Below are positions 34,000-42,915 of a stretch of 64,000 bases of DNA, piece after piece. A model generated the notes under the pieces. The model was not told where the DNA came from and searched no databases. It saw only the letters and a list, made by a program, of their open reading frames with translations. The stretch's first letter is position 1. The number at the start of each line of letters is the position of its first letter. The DNA is from Desulfotruncus arcticus DSM 17038 (lineage in GTDB: Bacteria; Bacillota; Desulfotomaculia; Desulfotomaculales; Desulfallaceae), in the NCBI RefSeq assembly GCF_900113335.1, contig NZ_FOOX01000022.1, positions 32,778 through 96,777 of the forward strand, in the 5' to 3' direction. The position numbers and the translations under genes are program-made.

Positions 34000-34024
34000 T
34001 TAATTAAGAAGGGATGTGTCAGTA

Positions 34025-34477
34025 TTGTCGAACCATCATGAGTCAGTAGGAAAATGGATTTCAACGATTCATCGTTATAGTATGATCTATAAATCACGCA
34101 ATGTCATCCAATATGGCGTTGGAGCCGGTCAATGGGAATTTTTGAACGTGTTGTATCAAAAAGACGGCATTTCACAGGATGAATTGGCCCATAAGTTAAA
34201 TATGGATAAGACCACAACTACCCGGGCAGTCCAAAAGCTCGAAAGCTTGGGATTTGTCAGACGTCAATCAAGTGAAGAAGACCGCCGGATCAATTTGCTC
34301 TTTCTTACGAAGATGTCCCTGGGTATAAAGACCCAATTTCAATCTGCGATGCAACAGTGGACAGAAATTCTAGTTCAAGGTTTTTCAGAGGATGAAAGAG
34401 ATCTGTTGCTCAATATGTTAAAAAAAATATCCAAGAATGCTGTCGATTATATTTCGGATATGGAAAGGAATGTTTGA
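34025..34477 (+). CDS. MarR-family transcriptional regulator
   Basis: A ~150-residue winged helix-turn-helix repressor. ISQDELAHKLNMDKTTTTRAVQKLESLGFV is the recognition region, followed by the RRQSSEEDRRINLLFLT wing. TTG 34025 is preferred because GAAGGG lies about 11 bases upstream; GTG 34016 is too close to it. It is followed by an MFS transporter and a cupin, a common drug- or acid-response arrangement. Confidence 0.82.
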   Translation: MSNHHESVGKWISTIHRYSMIYKSRNVIQYGVGAGQWEFLNVLYQKDGISQDELAHKLNMDKTTTTRAVQKLESLGFVRRQSSEEDRRINLLFLTKMSLGIKTQFQSAMQQWTEILVQGFSEDERDLLLNMLKKISKNAVDYISDMERNV

Positions 34478-34546
34478 TAATGAAAGAGCAAAGTAGTCGT
34501 CCGGGAACCGAAAAAAATCCTAAGTAGAAGGCAAGGAGATGTAATT

Positions 34547-35707
34547 ATGGGCAAAATGTTAAAACCCACACTTTTATCAGTTTCCTTAATCACGGTAATG
34601 TCCGGGGCAGCCGTTGCCCCGGCTCTGGGAAATATTACCACGGCCTTTCCCGGTACTAATCCAACGCTAATAAAATTGATCTTAACACTGCCTGCCATGT
34701 TCATTATCCCATTTACTTTTATTTCGGGAAAACTGAGCGCAGTTATGCCCAAGCGTACGGTGCTATTAATAGGGATAGCCTTGTATATAGCCGGAGGCCT
34801 GGGCGGCGGTTTTGTCAACAGCATCGGTATGCTGCTGGTTTTTCGCGCGCTGCTGGGGATGGGAGTAGGCTTAATTATGCCGCTTTCCACTTCCCTGGTA
34901 GCTGATTTCTATGAAGGTGATGCGCGGACAAAAATGATGGGGCAGGTCGGCGCATCCAACAATCTGGGCGGTATCATAGCCCTGGTACTCTCCGGGTGGT
35001 TGGCCTCCATTAGCTGGCGCTTTTCCTTCGGCGTTTACCTCCTGGGCTTGTTTGTGGCGCTGCTGGTGCTGCTGTTTTTACCCGCTCCCCCGCGGGCCGG
35101 GCAGGAAGTAAAAAAAATGAAGGAAAAACTGCCCGAAAAATTATATGGTTTGGCGGCGGCAATGTTTCTGCTCATGGTAGCATTTTATTCCATACCCACT
35201 AATATGTCGCTGTTTATTGAAGGAAACGGCTTTGGCGGGGCAGAAACGTCAGGTATTGTTATGTCTCTCAACAGTGTAGGCGGAATTATAGCCGGCCTCA
35301 CTCTATCCAGGGTAAAAAATATATTACAGAAATATATGATCACGGTGCTGTTGGGGGTAGTGGCCCTTGGGTATGTCCTGATAAGCACAGCCCAGGTATT
35401 GTTACCTGTAGTTGTCGGGGTTGGATTAATCGGTTTTGGCTTTGGTTCCCTTATGCCTCTGATTTTAGTCCAGGTGACCCAGTCAGTTGAGCGTGAGCAA
35501 ACGGTTACCGCCATGGCCGTTGTATCAAGCATGATATACTTGGGCCAATTTCTTTCGCCGGTAATTTTGGATGCCGCGGGTGTTATCTTGGGCAATGAAA
35601 CCATTAGCTTTACCTACCGGTTTACCGGAGCAGTAATAGCCGCCCTTTCTATTGGCTGGCTGGCTAAAACTATACTTGCCCGGAAGCCGGTGCGCAGCGA
35701 GTCTTAA
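34547..35707 (+). CDS. MFS transporter
   Basis: A 386-residue protein with about 12 transmembrane helices. It has the MFS loop-2 region KLSAVMPKRTVLLIG, and RALLGMGVGLIMPLSTSLVADFY matching the motif-B-like segment of drug and metabolite exporters. ATG 34547 follows AAGGAG. It lies in one likely operon with the MarR gene (70 bases upstream) and the cupin gene. Substrate unknown; export of a toxic compound sensed by MarR is the usual case. Confidence 0.83.
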   Translation: MGKMLKPTLLSVSLITVMSGAAVAPALGNITTAFPGTNPTLIKLILTLPAMFIIPFTFISGKLSAVMPKRTVLLIGIALYIAGGLGGGFVNSIGMLLVFRALLGMGVGLIMPLSTSLVADFYEGDARTKMMGQVGASNNLGGIIALVLSGWLASISWRFSFGVYLLGLFVALLVLLFLPAPPRAGQEVKKMKEKLPEKLYGLAAAMFLLMVAFYSIPTNMSLFIEGNGFGGAETSGIVMSLNSVGGIIAGLTLSRVKNILQKYMITVLLGVVALGYVLISTAQVLLPVVVGVGLIGFGFGSLMPLILVQVTQSVEREQTVTAMAVVSSMIYLGQFLSPVILDAAGVILGNETISFTYRFTGAVIAALSIGWLAKTILARKPVRSES

Positions 35708-35739
35708 AGCAGATAAAACTTTGGAAGGAGGTGATTATG

Positions 35740-36033
35740 ATGAACAGCAAAATTCCAGATATTACCCGGTTATACAAGGGAGCCCGGCATGAATTCGAGG
35801 TGGAAATAGTTTTTGCGGAAAGCGGCTCCCGGTCTCCCCGGGAAAGTCATAACTTCGATGAAATTATTGTTATGACAGACGGCGCTATCACCCTGAAGCG
35901 CAGTGACCGGGAAGAAGTTACCAGCTACGATAAGGCTCCGGCCTTTATTGAAATTCCGGCAGGGGTTGAGCACGTAATTGAAACAATGACACCGGCAAAA
36001 CTGGTAATTATACACCCTAATCGTAATGTTTAA
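35740..36033 (+). CDS. Small cupin-domain protein
   Basis: A 97-residue single beta-barrel protein with a cupin pattern (SHNFDEIIVMTDGAITL, then PAFIEIPAGVEHVIE). One metal-binding histidine set is visible. A full AAGGAGGTGAT ribosome site lies just upstream, so ATG 35740 or 35737 is used. It probably binds a small ligand or modifies it for the MarR/MFS system. Function not recognised. Confidence 0.7.
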   Translation: MNSKIPDITRLYKGARHEFEVEIVFAESGSRSPRESHNFDEIIVMTDGAITLKRSDREEVTSYDKAPAFIEIPAGVEHVIETMTPAKLVIIHPNRNV

Positions 36034-36092
36034 ATGGTTAGACATTACAAGAAAGTCGGTAGTGTAAAGAGTTTTGTGCTTTAACCCTTTGT

Positions 36093-36119
36093 AATCCCAC
36101 CGTTATTTCAGGTGGGATT
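36093..36119 (+). terminator. Terminator of the MarR-MFS-cupin operon
   Basis: AATCCCACC and GGTGGGATT pair around a nine-base loop and end in TTTTCC. The 347-base gap to the next gene otherwise holds a REP-like fragment at 36199-36229. Confidence 0.75.
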
Positions 36120-36198
36120 TTCCTTATCCAGAAAGAAGATGGATAGCTGTAACAAAATTTACCCTTTTTGACTTCGTCCCCAATAGTAACGCAGCTAG

Positions 36199-36229
36199 GG
36201 ACAGACCCCCTTTGGGGTATTTGGGGAAT
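36199..36229. repeat. REP-like fragment
   Basis: AGGGACAGACCCCCTTTGGG followed by further G-runs resembles short repeats scattered by RAYT (IS200-like) transposases. Only one copy was found here, so the call is weak. Confidence 0.3.
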
Positions 36230-36380
36230 AGCGCCAAGCCAGACCCAAAACCTTTTGTTATTGATAATATTATATAATGCATAAAGCTGAGTTCATCATT
36301 TCTCCAATCTCAGATGAATTAAATATCCGGGAGGTTTGACATTCTAAAAGGACAATGAGCCAACAAATCAATGCCAAAAG

Positions 36381-36842
36381 ATGGAAATTGTAATGATGAA
36401 TACTAAAAATATTATGTTAAATGAACGGGCAGCTAAAGAAACCAGGTTAATAAAAAGTACATCCAAACGTCAAATCACTATACCGAAATCATTTTTTGGG
36501 CTTCTTGCAATTGAAGACGGGGTAACTTTCGTTGCTCAAGTTAATGAAAGCGGAATATTCTTAAAGCCACAAAGTACAAAAAAGCAAAGTATCCGTGATC
36601 AAGACAGGGAGCATATAATTCGTCAAGTATTTCGTGAAGGCAATTCAGAAGAAGAAATTATCGAGGAATTAAATTATCGCCTAAAAAAATATGATGAATT
36701 TATTGCCCGCCGGGTGCAAGAATTTGATAATGATATTGCGGATAGCTATGATGGTACGGGTGACGAACCGGAGGTTGAATCTTTCAATGGATTGGACATT
36801 TTCATCCACGAAGAAGCTGGAGCCTCTCTTAAAGAGTCTTGA
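36381..36842 (+). CDS. AbrB/SpoVT-type antitoxin-like protein
   Basis: A 153-residue protein. Residues 20-60 resemble a SpoVT/AbrB DNA-binding hairpin (TSKRQITIPKSFFGLLAIEDG). The remainder is charged and helical, as in antitoxins that wrap a toxin. ATG 36381 or 36393 could be used. The end overlaps the downstream RelE-like toxin by 56 bases, a typical toxin-antitoxin layout. Confidence 0.65.
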   Translation: MEIVMMNTKNIMLNERAAKETRLIKSTSKRQITIPKSFFGLLAIEDGVTFVAQVNESGIFLKPQSTKKQSIRDQDREHIIRQVFREGNSEEEIIEELNYRLKKYDEFIARRVQEFDNDIADSYDGTGDEPEVESFNGLDIFIHEEAGASLKES

Positions 36843-37083
36843 AAAGAAGCAAAAAGCATTAATAGCAAGTTACAATGAGCAAGTTGAGATTATTGCTGAT
36901 AATCCTAAAGCTGGTTCATCCCTTCAAGGTGATCTGGGTGGATACTACAGCTGGGATTGGACGTTCCATGACATTTCCGTAAGGATATGTTATAGGTTCT
37001 CAGAGGGGGACAAGCATATCTACTTTGTTTATTTCGGTACCCGAGAAAATTTTTATAAAGAACTAAAAAGATACTTAAAATGA
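36787..37083 (+). CDS. RelE/ParE-superfamily toxin
   Basis: A 98-residue RelE-like protein: helices EPLLKSLEKKQKALIASYNEQVE, then the strand pattern GYYSWDWTF, VRICYRF and IYFVYFGTRENFYKELKRYL. Such toxins cleave mRNA on ribosomes or poison gyrase. ATG 36787 is chosen; GGAGG lies 15 bases upstream. It overlaps the antitoxin gene in another frame. Confidence 0.7.
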   Translation: MDWTFSSTKKLEPLLKSLEKKQKALIASYNEQVEIIADNPKAGSSLQGDLGGYYSWDWTFHDISVRICYRFSEGDKHIYFVYFGTRENFYKELKRYLK

Positions 37084-37110
37084 GAAAAAGTTGATTAGCA
37101 TAACGAAAGG

Positions 37111-38331
37111 CTATTGTGTTGGCTTCGATTTCAGGCTTTTCAGAATTATAAAGCCAATTACCAGTGCCGCAATTATTACAGTGGCATTTACAAGGTGCTT
37201 GCTGTTTTCGGGGCTGATTTTTTCCTTATACTCAGGGTTAACCTGCTCAGGGCCCGGGCTGATGTTTTCAAGCCCGATCTTATCAATCATACCGGAGAAT
37301 TGGTCCAGGTCATACCGGGGCCGGCCGGCCAGAGGATTGCCGTACCAGAGTTTATAATTGCCCGCTGTCAAGCTGGCCAGCAGCTCGGGGGCTTCCCCGT
37401 ATACCTCCGCCCTTACGTCCAGGGGCGGGCTGTCCTGGTTGTTGATTACCGCCTTGAGGTATCTTCCGGTGTTGAGGTGAACGCTGATGCTGTCGCTGCT
37501 GGCCTGGTAACCGGGCCACTGGTAGGCGTAGATCCTGTCAGATGTTAGTAAAGACCATTCTTTAGCGTCATCACTTTCGTAAATTTCCACCCGGCGGTAA
37601 AAATTTGGGCTATCAGTTTTCAGGTCAATATGATCTACCTGGTAGCCCTTTGTACCAAGGTCGATTATTATCTCGGTGGTTTTGGTTTTTAAATCGTTTC
37701 GGGGAGGCTGCTGATTAACTGGTATTGTTTTTGTAATTATGTTGTTTAAGGGTGGGACGTATTTTACACCGGCACCTGTTATGCGAAGAGGCTTCTTCCC
37801 GCTGCAGTCTACTGTCAGCCGCAGGTAGCGGAAGCTTACAGGAGTGTATGATAATTTACTTTTTTTAAAGTCCGGGGGAACGTAAAATAGCTTGTCTTTT
37901 TTAATCAAGCTCCAGGAACTGTTGTCATTGCTACCCTCCACTGTAACATCACGAAGGTAGTCCTCGTTGTTTTCAATGTCCAGAGATATTTCATTGTGGA
38001 GAATTCCTGTTTTTGAAAGATCCAAAGTAAGGGATGAGGAATTATCCCTGGTTACTACGTCTATCAGTAATGGCGGGTAGCTATATTCCCTGGGAGATTC
38101 TTGCCTTACTGCCTGGTAAGGGATTTCCCTGCCTTCATCGTCAGTCAGCCTTAAATCCGAAAGTTCCTTTTGTGCTTTCTCCAACAAATCTTTGTCTGTG
38201 GAAATTAGAACAAAGCCTTCCTTTGATGAGCGAACCTCCCTGTAGTATTTCCACTGGCCGGACTGTATGGAGGCGTAGGCGGGAGCCGCCGTAATAAGAA
38301 TTAATAGAAATGAGCAAAAAAGCCTTTTCAT
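37111..38331 (-). CDS. DUF3999-family protein
   Basis: A 406-residue protein with a signal peptide (MKRLFCSFLLILITAAPAYA), a large beta-rich extracellular part with two discoidin-like repeats (SNDNSSWSLI, ESDDAKEWSLL) and one C-terminal membrane helix (VNATVIIAALVIGFIILKS). DUF3999 proteins are regularly encoded beside DUF2339 proteins, as here, one base apart. The pair probably forms an envelope complex; the function is unknown. Confidence 0.72.
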   Translation of the reverse strand: MKRLFCSFLLILITAAPAYASIQSGQWKYYREVRSSKEGFVLISTDKDLLEKAQKELSDLRLTDDEGREIPYQAVRQESPREYSYPPLLIDVVTRDNSSSLTLDLSKTGILHNEISLDIENNEDYLRDVTVEGSNDNSSWSLIKKDKLFYVPPDFKKSKLSYTPVSFRYLRLTVDCSGKKPLRITGAGVKYVPPLNNIITKTIPVNQQPPRNDLKTKTTEIIIDLGTKGYQVDHIDLKTDSPNFYRRVEIYESDDAKEWSLLTSDRIYAYQWPGYQASSDSISVHLNTGRYLKAVINNQDSPPLDVRAEVYGEAPELLASLTAGNYKLWYGNPLAGRPRYDLDQFSGMIDKIGLENISPGPEQVNPEYKEKISPENSKHLVNATVIIAALVIGFIILKSLKSKPTQ

Positions 38332-38332
38332 T

Positions 38333-40072
38333 TTATTCCTCCTTCCTGTCCTTCCTTTGGTATATAAATGAAATGCCCAGCAGTATTCCTCCTACGATAA
38401 AGAGGATTAGCATACGGAAGACTATATCCAGGTTGCTCAGGTCATAAAGCATTATCTTGATCAGCGTTATTCCCAAAAGTGCCAGAGAAATAAGGCGTAA
38501 TCCCTTAATGTCTTTAAGCAGTCCTATTGCTATAACTATTAAAGCTACAAAAATCCATGCCAGGGAAACGGCGAAGTCAACCTGGTAATCCAGCCTGTAG
38601 CGCAGGACGGCGTGAGTTGCCTCAATGCTTACCTGGCGCAGGGCCAGCAGTGTGCCATAGACAGCTGAAGGCCACAGTAAAAAGCGTCTGTCAGCCAGCT
38701 CAGCCCTGGAATGGAACAAGTAAAACACTATGAAAAATCCTGCTATGGCAAGAAAAGCGCTGAAGGAGTTAGTATTGAGCACGGGCGTGTAGTCTGGATT
38801 ATTCGTGAGATAAGCCTCAATCTGAAAAAGGGAAGCCATTGTCAGCACAAAGATTCCACTACGGCTGACCCAGGAATTTGAAGCTTTTATGCCGGCATAA
38901 ATCAGTACCATACCCTCGGCCACCCAGGCAGAGTTTCGCCAGTTGCCGTCCAACTGTATGGGAATGGCTATGGTTACCAAAGCAAGGCCTATGCCCAGCA
39001 AAGCCAAGAATAAAAGGTTGTCTCCCATTCGCTTCCTTTGCAGCAGGGTGCTTACCACCAGGTAGATAATCGCCAGGGCAATTACAAAGATTCCGTGCCA
39101 ATCAGGGTATCTGGCAAGGTTTACGAGGCTTGCCACAAGAAAGAAGGCAATATTAAGGACCATTAGGTATACATCCGGGGCCTTGGTTGGCTGGTTGTAA
39201 CGTATATTATAGAAAAAGGCCAGGGACCCAAAAATCACAAAATAAATGACGAGGTATGCCTCTAACTGGTAGGCATAATTAGGCCCGTAAGGGGGGAGCG
39301 TGCTGTTGAACAGTATATAAACAATGGCTGTTCCGGCCAAAGAGAGGAAATTAAGGCTTCGCCAGTTCTTATAGTAGGCTAGGAACAATACCCCCAGGTC
39401 AAGAAGTGTAATATATGTAAAAAAGGGAATGGGGCCAGCCCCTTCGCTTCCTATGAGAAAGGGGGTTAAGAAGCCGCCCAGGGTTGAAAGTACAGCCACG
39501 GCGTATGCATTTTGTCTCACAGCAAGTATTCCGCCGGCAAGGGCTGTGATTACCATAAGCAAGAAGGCTGCTGCGGGGCTGAATACATCATAAAAGTTGG
39601 TGGCGGCATAGGTGGTAAGATATATTATGGCAATCCCGCCGCCGCTTAGTCCCTGGGAAAAATACCGGTATTTCCTGGTCATGGTAAAATCACCGGCCGT
39701 TAAGAAAGCCAGTCCTACAACAAGACCTATGATTATCCTTCCTGTTACGCCAATCCAGTTATTGTCAAAGGAATATTTTAAAAAGTAGGCCATGCCGAAT
39801 AGCAGCACCACTATGGCTATGCGGTTTAAGAGCTTGCCCCCCACAAGGCTTTCAATGCCGTCCCGCCAGTGCTCGCTATCCCAGGCGGGACTTTTTTTGA
39901 GAGCAGCTGCTTTCTCCCTTTTAGAAGGCTCATGTGGCGGTTTTGCAGCAACAGGGGGAAAATCGGGGGCTTTCATGTTTTCCAGGCCAGATAATCTTTC
40001 CTTAAGTTCAGACACCTCGTTTTCCAGTGCCTCTATTCTCTTAAGCATTTGGCCCGGGTTGATATTATCCAT
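38333..40072 (-). CDS. DUF2339 multi-pass membrane protein
   Basis: A 579-residue protein. Residues 1-40 form a predicted coiled coil (MLKRIEALENEVSELKERLSGLE), then a linker, then about 16-18 transmembrane helices. The LVGGKLLNRIAIVVLLFGMAYFLKYSFDNNWIG entry is the DUF2339 signature region. It is the first gene of the pair with DUF3999. The role is unknown; the many helices and coiled coil suggest a structural or transport function. Confidence 0.78.
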   Translation of the reverse strand: MDNINPGQMLKRIEALENEVSELKERLSGLENMKAPDFPPVAAKPPHEPSKREKAAALKKSPAWDSEHWRDGIESLVGGKLLNRIAIVVLLFGMAYFLKYSFDNNWIGVTGRIIIGLVVGLAFLTAGDFTMTRKYRYFSQGLSGGGIAIIYLTTYAATNFYDVFSPAAAFLLMVITALAGGILAVRQNAYAVAVLSTLGGFLTPFLIGSEGAGPIPFFTYITLLDLGVLFLAYYKNWRSLNFLSLAGTAIVYILFNSTLPPYGPNYAYQLEAYLVIYFVIFGSLAFFYNIRYNQPTKAPDVYLMVLNIAFFLVASLVNLARYPDWHGIFVIALAIIYLVVSTLLQRKRMGDNLLFLALLGIGLALVTIAIPIQLDGNWRNSAWVAEGMVLIYAGIKASNSWVSRSGIFVLTMASLFQIEAYLTNNPDYTPVLNTNSFSAFLAIAGFFIVFYLFHSRAELADRRFLLWPSAVYGTLLALRQVSIEATHAVLRYRLDYQVDFAVSLAWIFVALIVIAIGLLKDIKGLRLISLALLGITLIKIMLYDLSNLDIVFRMLILFIVGGILLGISFIYQRKDRKEE

Positions 40073-40296
40073 GGAAGACCTCCTTTCTTTTTGTGGATAT
40101 TTGCCAACGGCCTGTTGAAATCCTTTATTTTAATAAACCCATGACAGGGGTGGGAATATTATCTGGCTTTGGGATACCGGATCATCCTCCGAAATACAAT
40201 TTGAATCGGCCTGACAAGGTAAGCAAACATGATACGAGCCTTGATAGCATTATGGAATTAGAAGAAATTGAATCTGGAAAGCATAATAGTTAAATT

Positions 40297-40328
40297 AAGA
40301 AAAACGCCCACAAACGGGCGTTTTTCTT
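40297..40328. terminator. Bidirectional terminator
   Basis: AAGAAAAACGCCC and GGGCGTTTTTCTT form a 13-base stem with a six-base loop and A/T runs on both sides. The same ACGCCC..CAAACGGGCGT core is used at 63588-63618. It separates the DUF2339 promoter side from the MocR gene end. Confidence 0.75.
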
Positions 40329-40394
40329 ATAGTTCCCCACGGAGCGTTTTTTTCCCGTCAGGTCTGAAAAATTAAGTTATTTTCTGCCTGTCTA

Positions 40395-41825
40395 CTAACG
40401 GTTGGGGGCTGCCAGATTATGCCAGGAGATCCATTTGTGCCCATGCAGGCACCTGTGTAATAACGATACCCCTTGGCGAATTTCCTGCGCTTCTAGATGA
40501 CCGTATCCCAGCAACAGCTTATCAGGATGAAGGTTCTTGCTGATGCTGTGATAATCTACCAGGGCAATACGAATTCCTGACTCTTTACAGCGCAATAGGA
40601 AGGCTTGATCAAAACGCAGGCCGGGGAACTCCAAGGCGAGGTGCAAACCTGAAGCATCTCCCCAGGGATGCCATGTGCCGCTAAACTTCTCTTCCATGGC
40701 TTGAAGAAGTATTTCCCGCCTTTGTCCATACAGCTTGCGCATTTTGCGCACATGCCGGTCCAGTTTTCGGGTGCGTAAGTATTCCGCAAGTGCTGCCTGC
40801 TCAAAGGGAGGGTTTTGCACATCAACATGCCTGCGCAAGTAACACCACTGGCTGTGAAACCGGCGGGGCAGCACAACAAAGCCGATCCGCAGTGCGGGAT
40901 AAAGAATTTTGCTGAATGTTCCTACATAAATAACCCTTTGCGAGTCCATCGTATAAAGAGGGGCCACCGGGGGACCGCAATAGCGGAATTCACTGTCATA
41001 ATCGTCTTCTATGATGAACAGGTCATTTTCTCTCGCAAACCGTATCAGTGCGGCACGACGGGCTGCCGGGAGTATCCCCCCGAGAGGGAACTGGTGTGAC
41101 GGGGTTACATAAATCGCGCACGCGCCGCTGTTCTTTAACAAATCTGTCTGCAGGCCCTGTTTATCTACGGGAACAGACAGTATGTTAAATTCCTTTCCCT
41201 GCAGCACCCTTAACATGCCCACATGACAAGGATCCTCCATCAAAATATCTTTCCCGTACACTGACAGCAATTCTGCCAATAGATGCAGCGCCTGTGTAGC
41301 CCCGGAAGTAATAAATATATCTTGCGGGTGAACAGTCATTCCCTTACTGCGATAGACCCAGCCGGCAATTTCCCGGCGAAGCGCCGGAATCCCTTCCGCC
41401 CCGGAATATCCCCATTGCTCTTGCGGCAGGCTTTCCGCGGCCTTGCGCAGATACTGCAGCCAGGAGCTTTGGGGAAAGTAACGCAGATCTGGCTGACCGG
41501 TTTGGAAATCCACGAGATAGGAAATTGTTGATGAAACTGCTGTTTCAGAGTGCTCTACGGGCGGATCCGCCTTCTCAAGCAGCAGTCCGTTCGCTACACG
41601 GGTCTGCGAACCTGGACGGCTTTCGATGAAACCTTCAGCTGACAGCATTTCATAGGCTTCATAAACCGTATTGCGCGACACGGTCAGATGCCTGGCCAAC
41701 TCCCTTGTGGAAGGCAGCACCTCCCCCTGCTTTAAGCGGCCCTCAGTCATTTGGTTCCGCAAAGCCTGGTAAATCTGGCGTGCGAGAGAAATACCACTGT
41801 TCCGGCGCAATTCAATTCCTAACAT
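40395..41825 (-). CDS. MocR-type regulator (GntR domain fused to aminotransferase)
   Basis: A 476-residue PdxR/MocR protein. Residues 10-75 are a GntR helix-turn-helix (LPSTRELARHLTVSRNTVYEAYEM). Residues 110-470 are a fold-type I aminotransferase with the PLP lysine in YVGTFSKIL. ATG 41825 follows GGGAGG; the frame continues open to 42887 but this only overlaps the divergent EamA gene. Such regulators often control a divergent exporter, which fits the EamA gene starting 127 bases away. A scrambled second copy lies at 50123-50446. Confidence 0.87.
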   Translation of the reverse strand: MLGIELRRNSGISLARQIYQALRNQMTEGRLKQGEVLPSTRELARHLTVSRNTVYEAYEMLSAEGFIESRPGSQTRVANGLLLEKADPPVEHSETAVSSTISYLVDFQTGQPDLRYFPQSSWLQYLRKAAESLPQEQWGYSGAEGIPALRREIAGWVYRSKGMTVHPQDIFITSGATQALHLLAELLSVYGKDILMEDPCHVGMLRVLQGKEFNILSVPVDKQGLQTDLLKNSGACAIYVTPSHQFPLGGILPAARRAALIRFARENDLFIIEDDYDSEFRYCGPPVAPLYTMDSQRVIYVGTFSKILYPALRIGFVVLPRRFHSQWCYLRRHVDVQNPPFEQAALAEYLRTRKLDRHVRKMRKLYGQRREILLQAMEEKFSGTWHPWGDASGLHLALEFPGLRFDQAFLLRCKESGIRIALVDYHSISKNLHPDKLLLGYGHLEAQEIRQGVSLLHRCLHGHKWISWHNLAAPNR

Positions 41826-41952
41826 ATAACCTCCCACTGGCACCCTAATATTTGTGCCAAACTGGATCTTAAACAGTACCAGTTTATATTGTATCATTTT
41901 ACAACTAACTAATCCCATAAGTATACATAGTATCAAAAGGGAGGATTTATCA

Positions 41953-42915
41953 ATGCAGATGGTTGTGGGTGCGTTTTTTTTGACTGGGGCTTTCATGCTG
42001 GCGGGGACGTCGGTCATTGCTGCCAGGTTTGTCGCCGGGGATGTGGGGACGTTTACCATTGCCGCGGTCAGTCTTTTTTTTGCCGTAATTGCTTTGCTGC
42101 CCTTATGTCGGCCAAGGCTGAGAGAAGCTTTGCGACAGAGGTCGCTGCGTGAATGGATGCCACTGATTTTACAGGCGTTCTTTGGCATTTTTTTGTTTAG
42201 AATGTTTTTACTGTTGGGGCTGATACACACCAGCGCGGGTGAGGCAGGTATCCTAACCGGGGTGACACCGGCTGCAACTGCGCTGATGGCCATACTTTGG
42301 CTGAAAGAACCGCTGTATAAAACGCGTATGCTGGGCTTAATCAGCACCATTACAGGTATTATGATGATACAGGGGGCTTTACTCATGGGTAACGGATTTT
42401 CCATGGAACATTTCTTTGGTAACCTGCTGGTGATTTGCGCCGCACTGTGTGAGTCGCTGTTTAATATACTTTCGCGTATAAGCAGTATAAAAGCTGCCAA
42501 AAGCCAGGCGCAGGCATTCGACCCCATAGTCCAGACAACATTGGTCGCCGGGATTGCTTTACTGTTCTGTCTCGGGCCTGCGCTGGCGGAGCATCCGGTT
42601 TCGTCGCTGATGTCGCTTGACACCGTCAAATGGCTGGCATTAGTCTGGTATGGCGTGTTTGTAACCGCCCTGGCTTTTATTTTCTGGTACGCGGGAATAA
42701 AACGCTGTGAAGCGTCAACTGCTGCGGCGTTTACCGGTTTGATGCCTTTCACCTCGCTGATTCTTGCGGTTATTGTACTGGGTGAGCAGCCCGGGTGGCA
42801 GCAGTGGGTTGGCGGATTCATGGTTATATTAGGTATGCTGCTTACCGGTCTGAGGCGGCCAAAAGTACGGAAACTGCATCTGACCACCGGATGCGTATTA
42901 CTGTTTTTTATTTAA
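41953..42915 (+). CDS. EamA/DMT-family transporter
   Basis: A 320-residue membrane protein with ten helices formed by two EamA repeats (GILTGVTPAATALMAILWLKE and EASTAAAFTGLMPFTSLILAVI). ATG 41953 follows AGGGAGG. It is divergent from the MocR gene, which probably regulates it. Export of an amino acid or amine is typical for such pairs. The 3' end overlaps the convergent ECF ATPase gene by 18 bases. Confidence 0.85.
   Translation: MQMVVGAFFLTGAFMLAGTSVIAARFVAGDVGTFTIAAVSLFFAVIALLPLCRPRLREALRQRSLREWMPLILQAFFGIFLFRMFLLLGLIHTSAGEAGILTGVTPAATALMAILWLKEPLYKTRMLGLISTITGIMMIQGALLMGNGFSMEHFFGNLLVICAALCESLFNILSRISSIKAAKSQAQAFDPIVQTTLVAGIALLFCLGPALAEHPVSSLMSLDTVKWLALVWYGVFVTALAFIFWYAGIKRCEASTAAAFTGLMPFTSLILAVIVLGEQPGWQQWVGGFMVILGMLLTGLRRPKVRKLHLTTGCVLLFFI

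Noticed and set aside
40093..40293. 66-codon plus-strand frame between the DUF2339 gene and a terminator
   Set aside because: No ribosome site, no recognisable domain, and the front part overlaps the DUF2339 upstream region; it could be a gene remnant but cannot be supported.
41826..42887. Upstream extension of the MocR frame to 830 residues
   Set aside because: The extension is purely antisense to the EamA gene; a good ribosome site and the GntR domain start at 41825.
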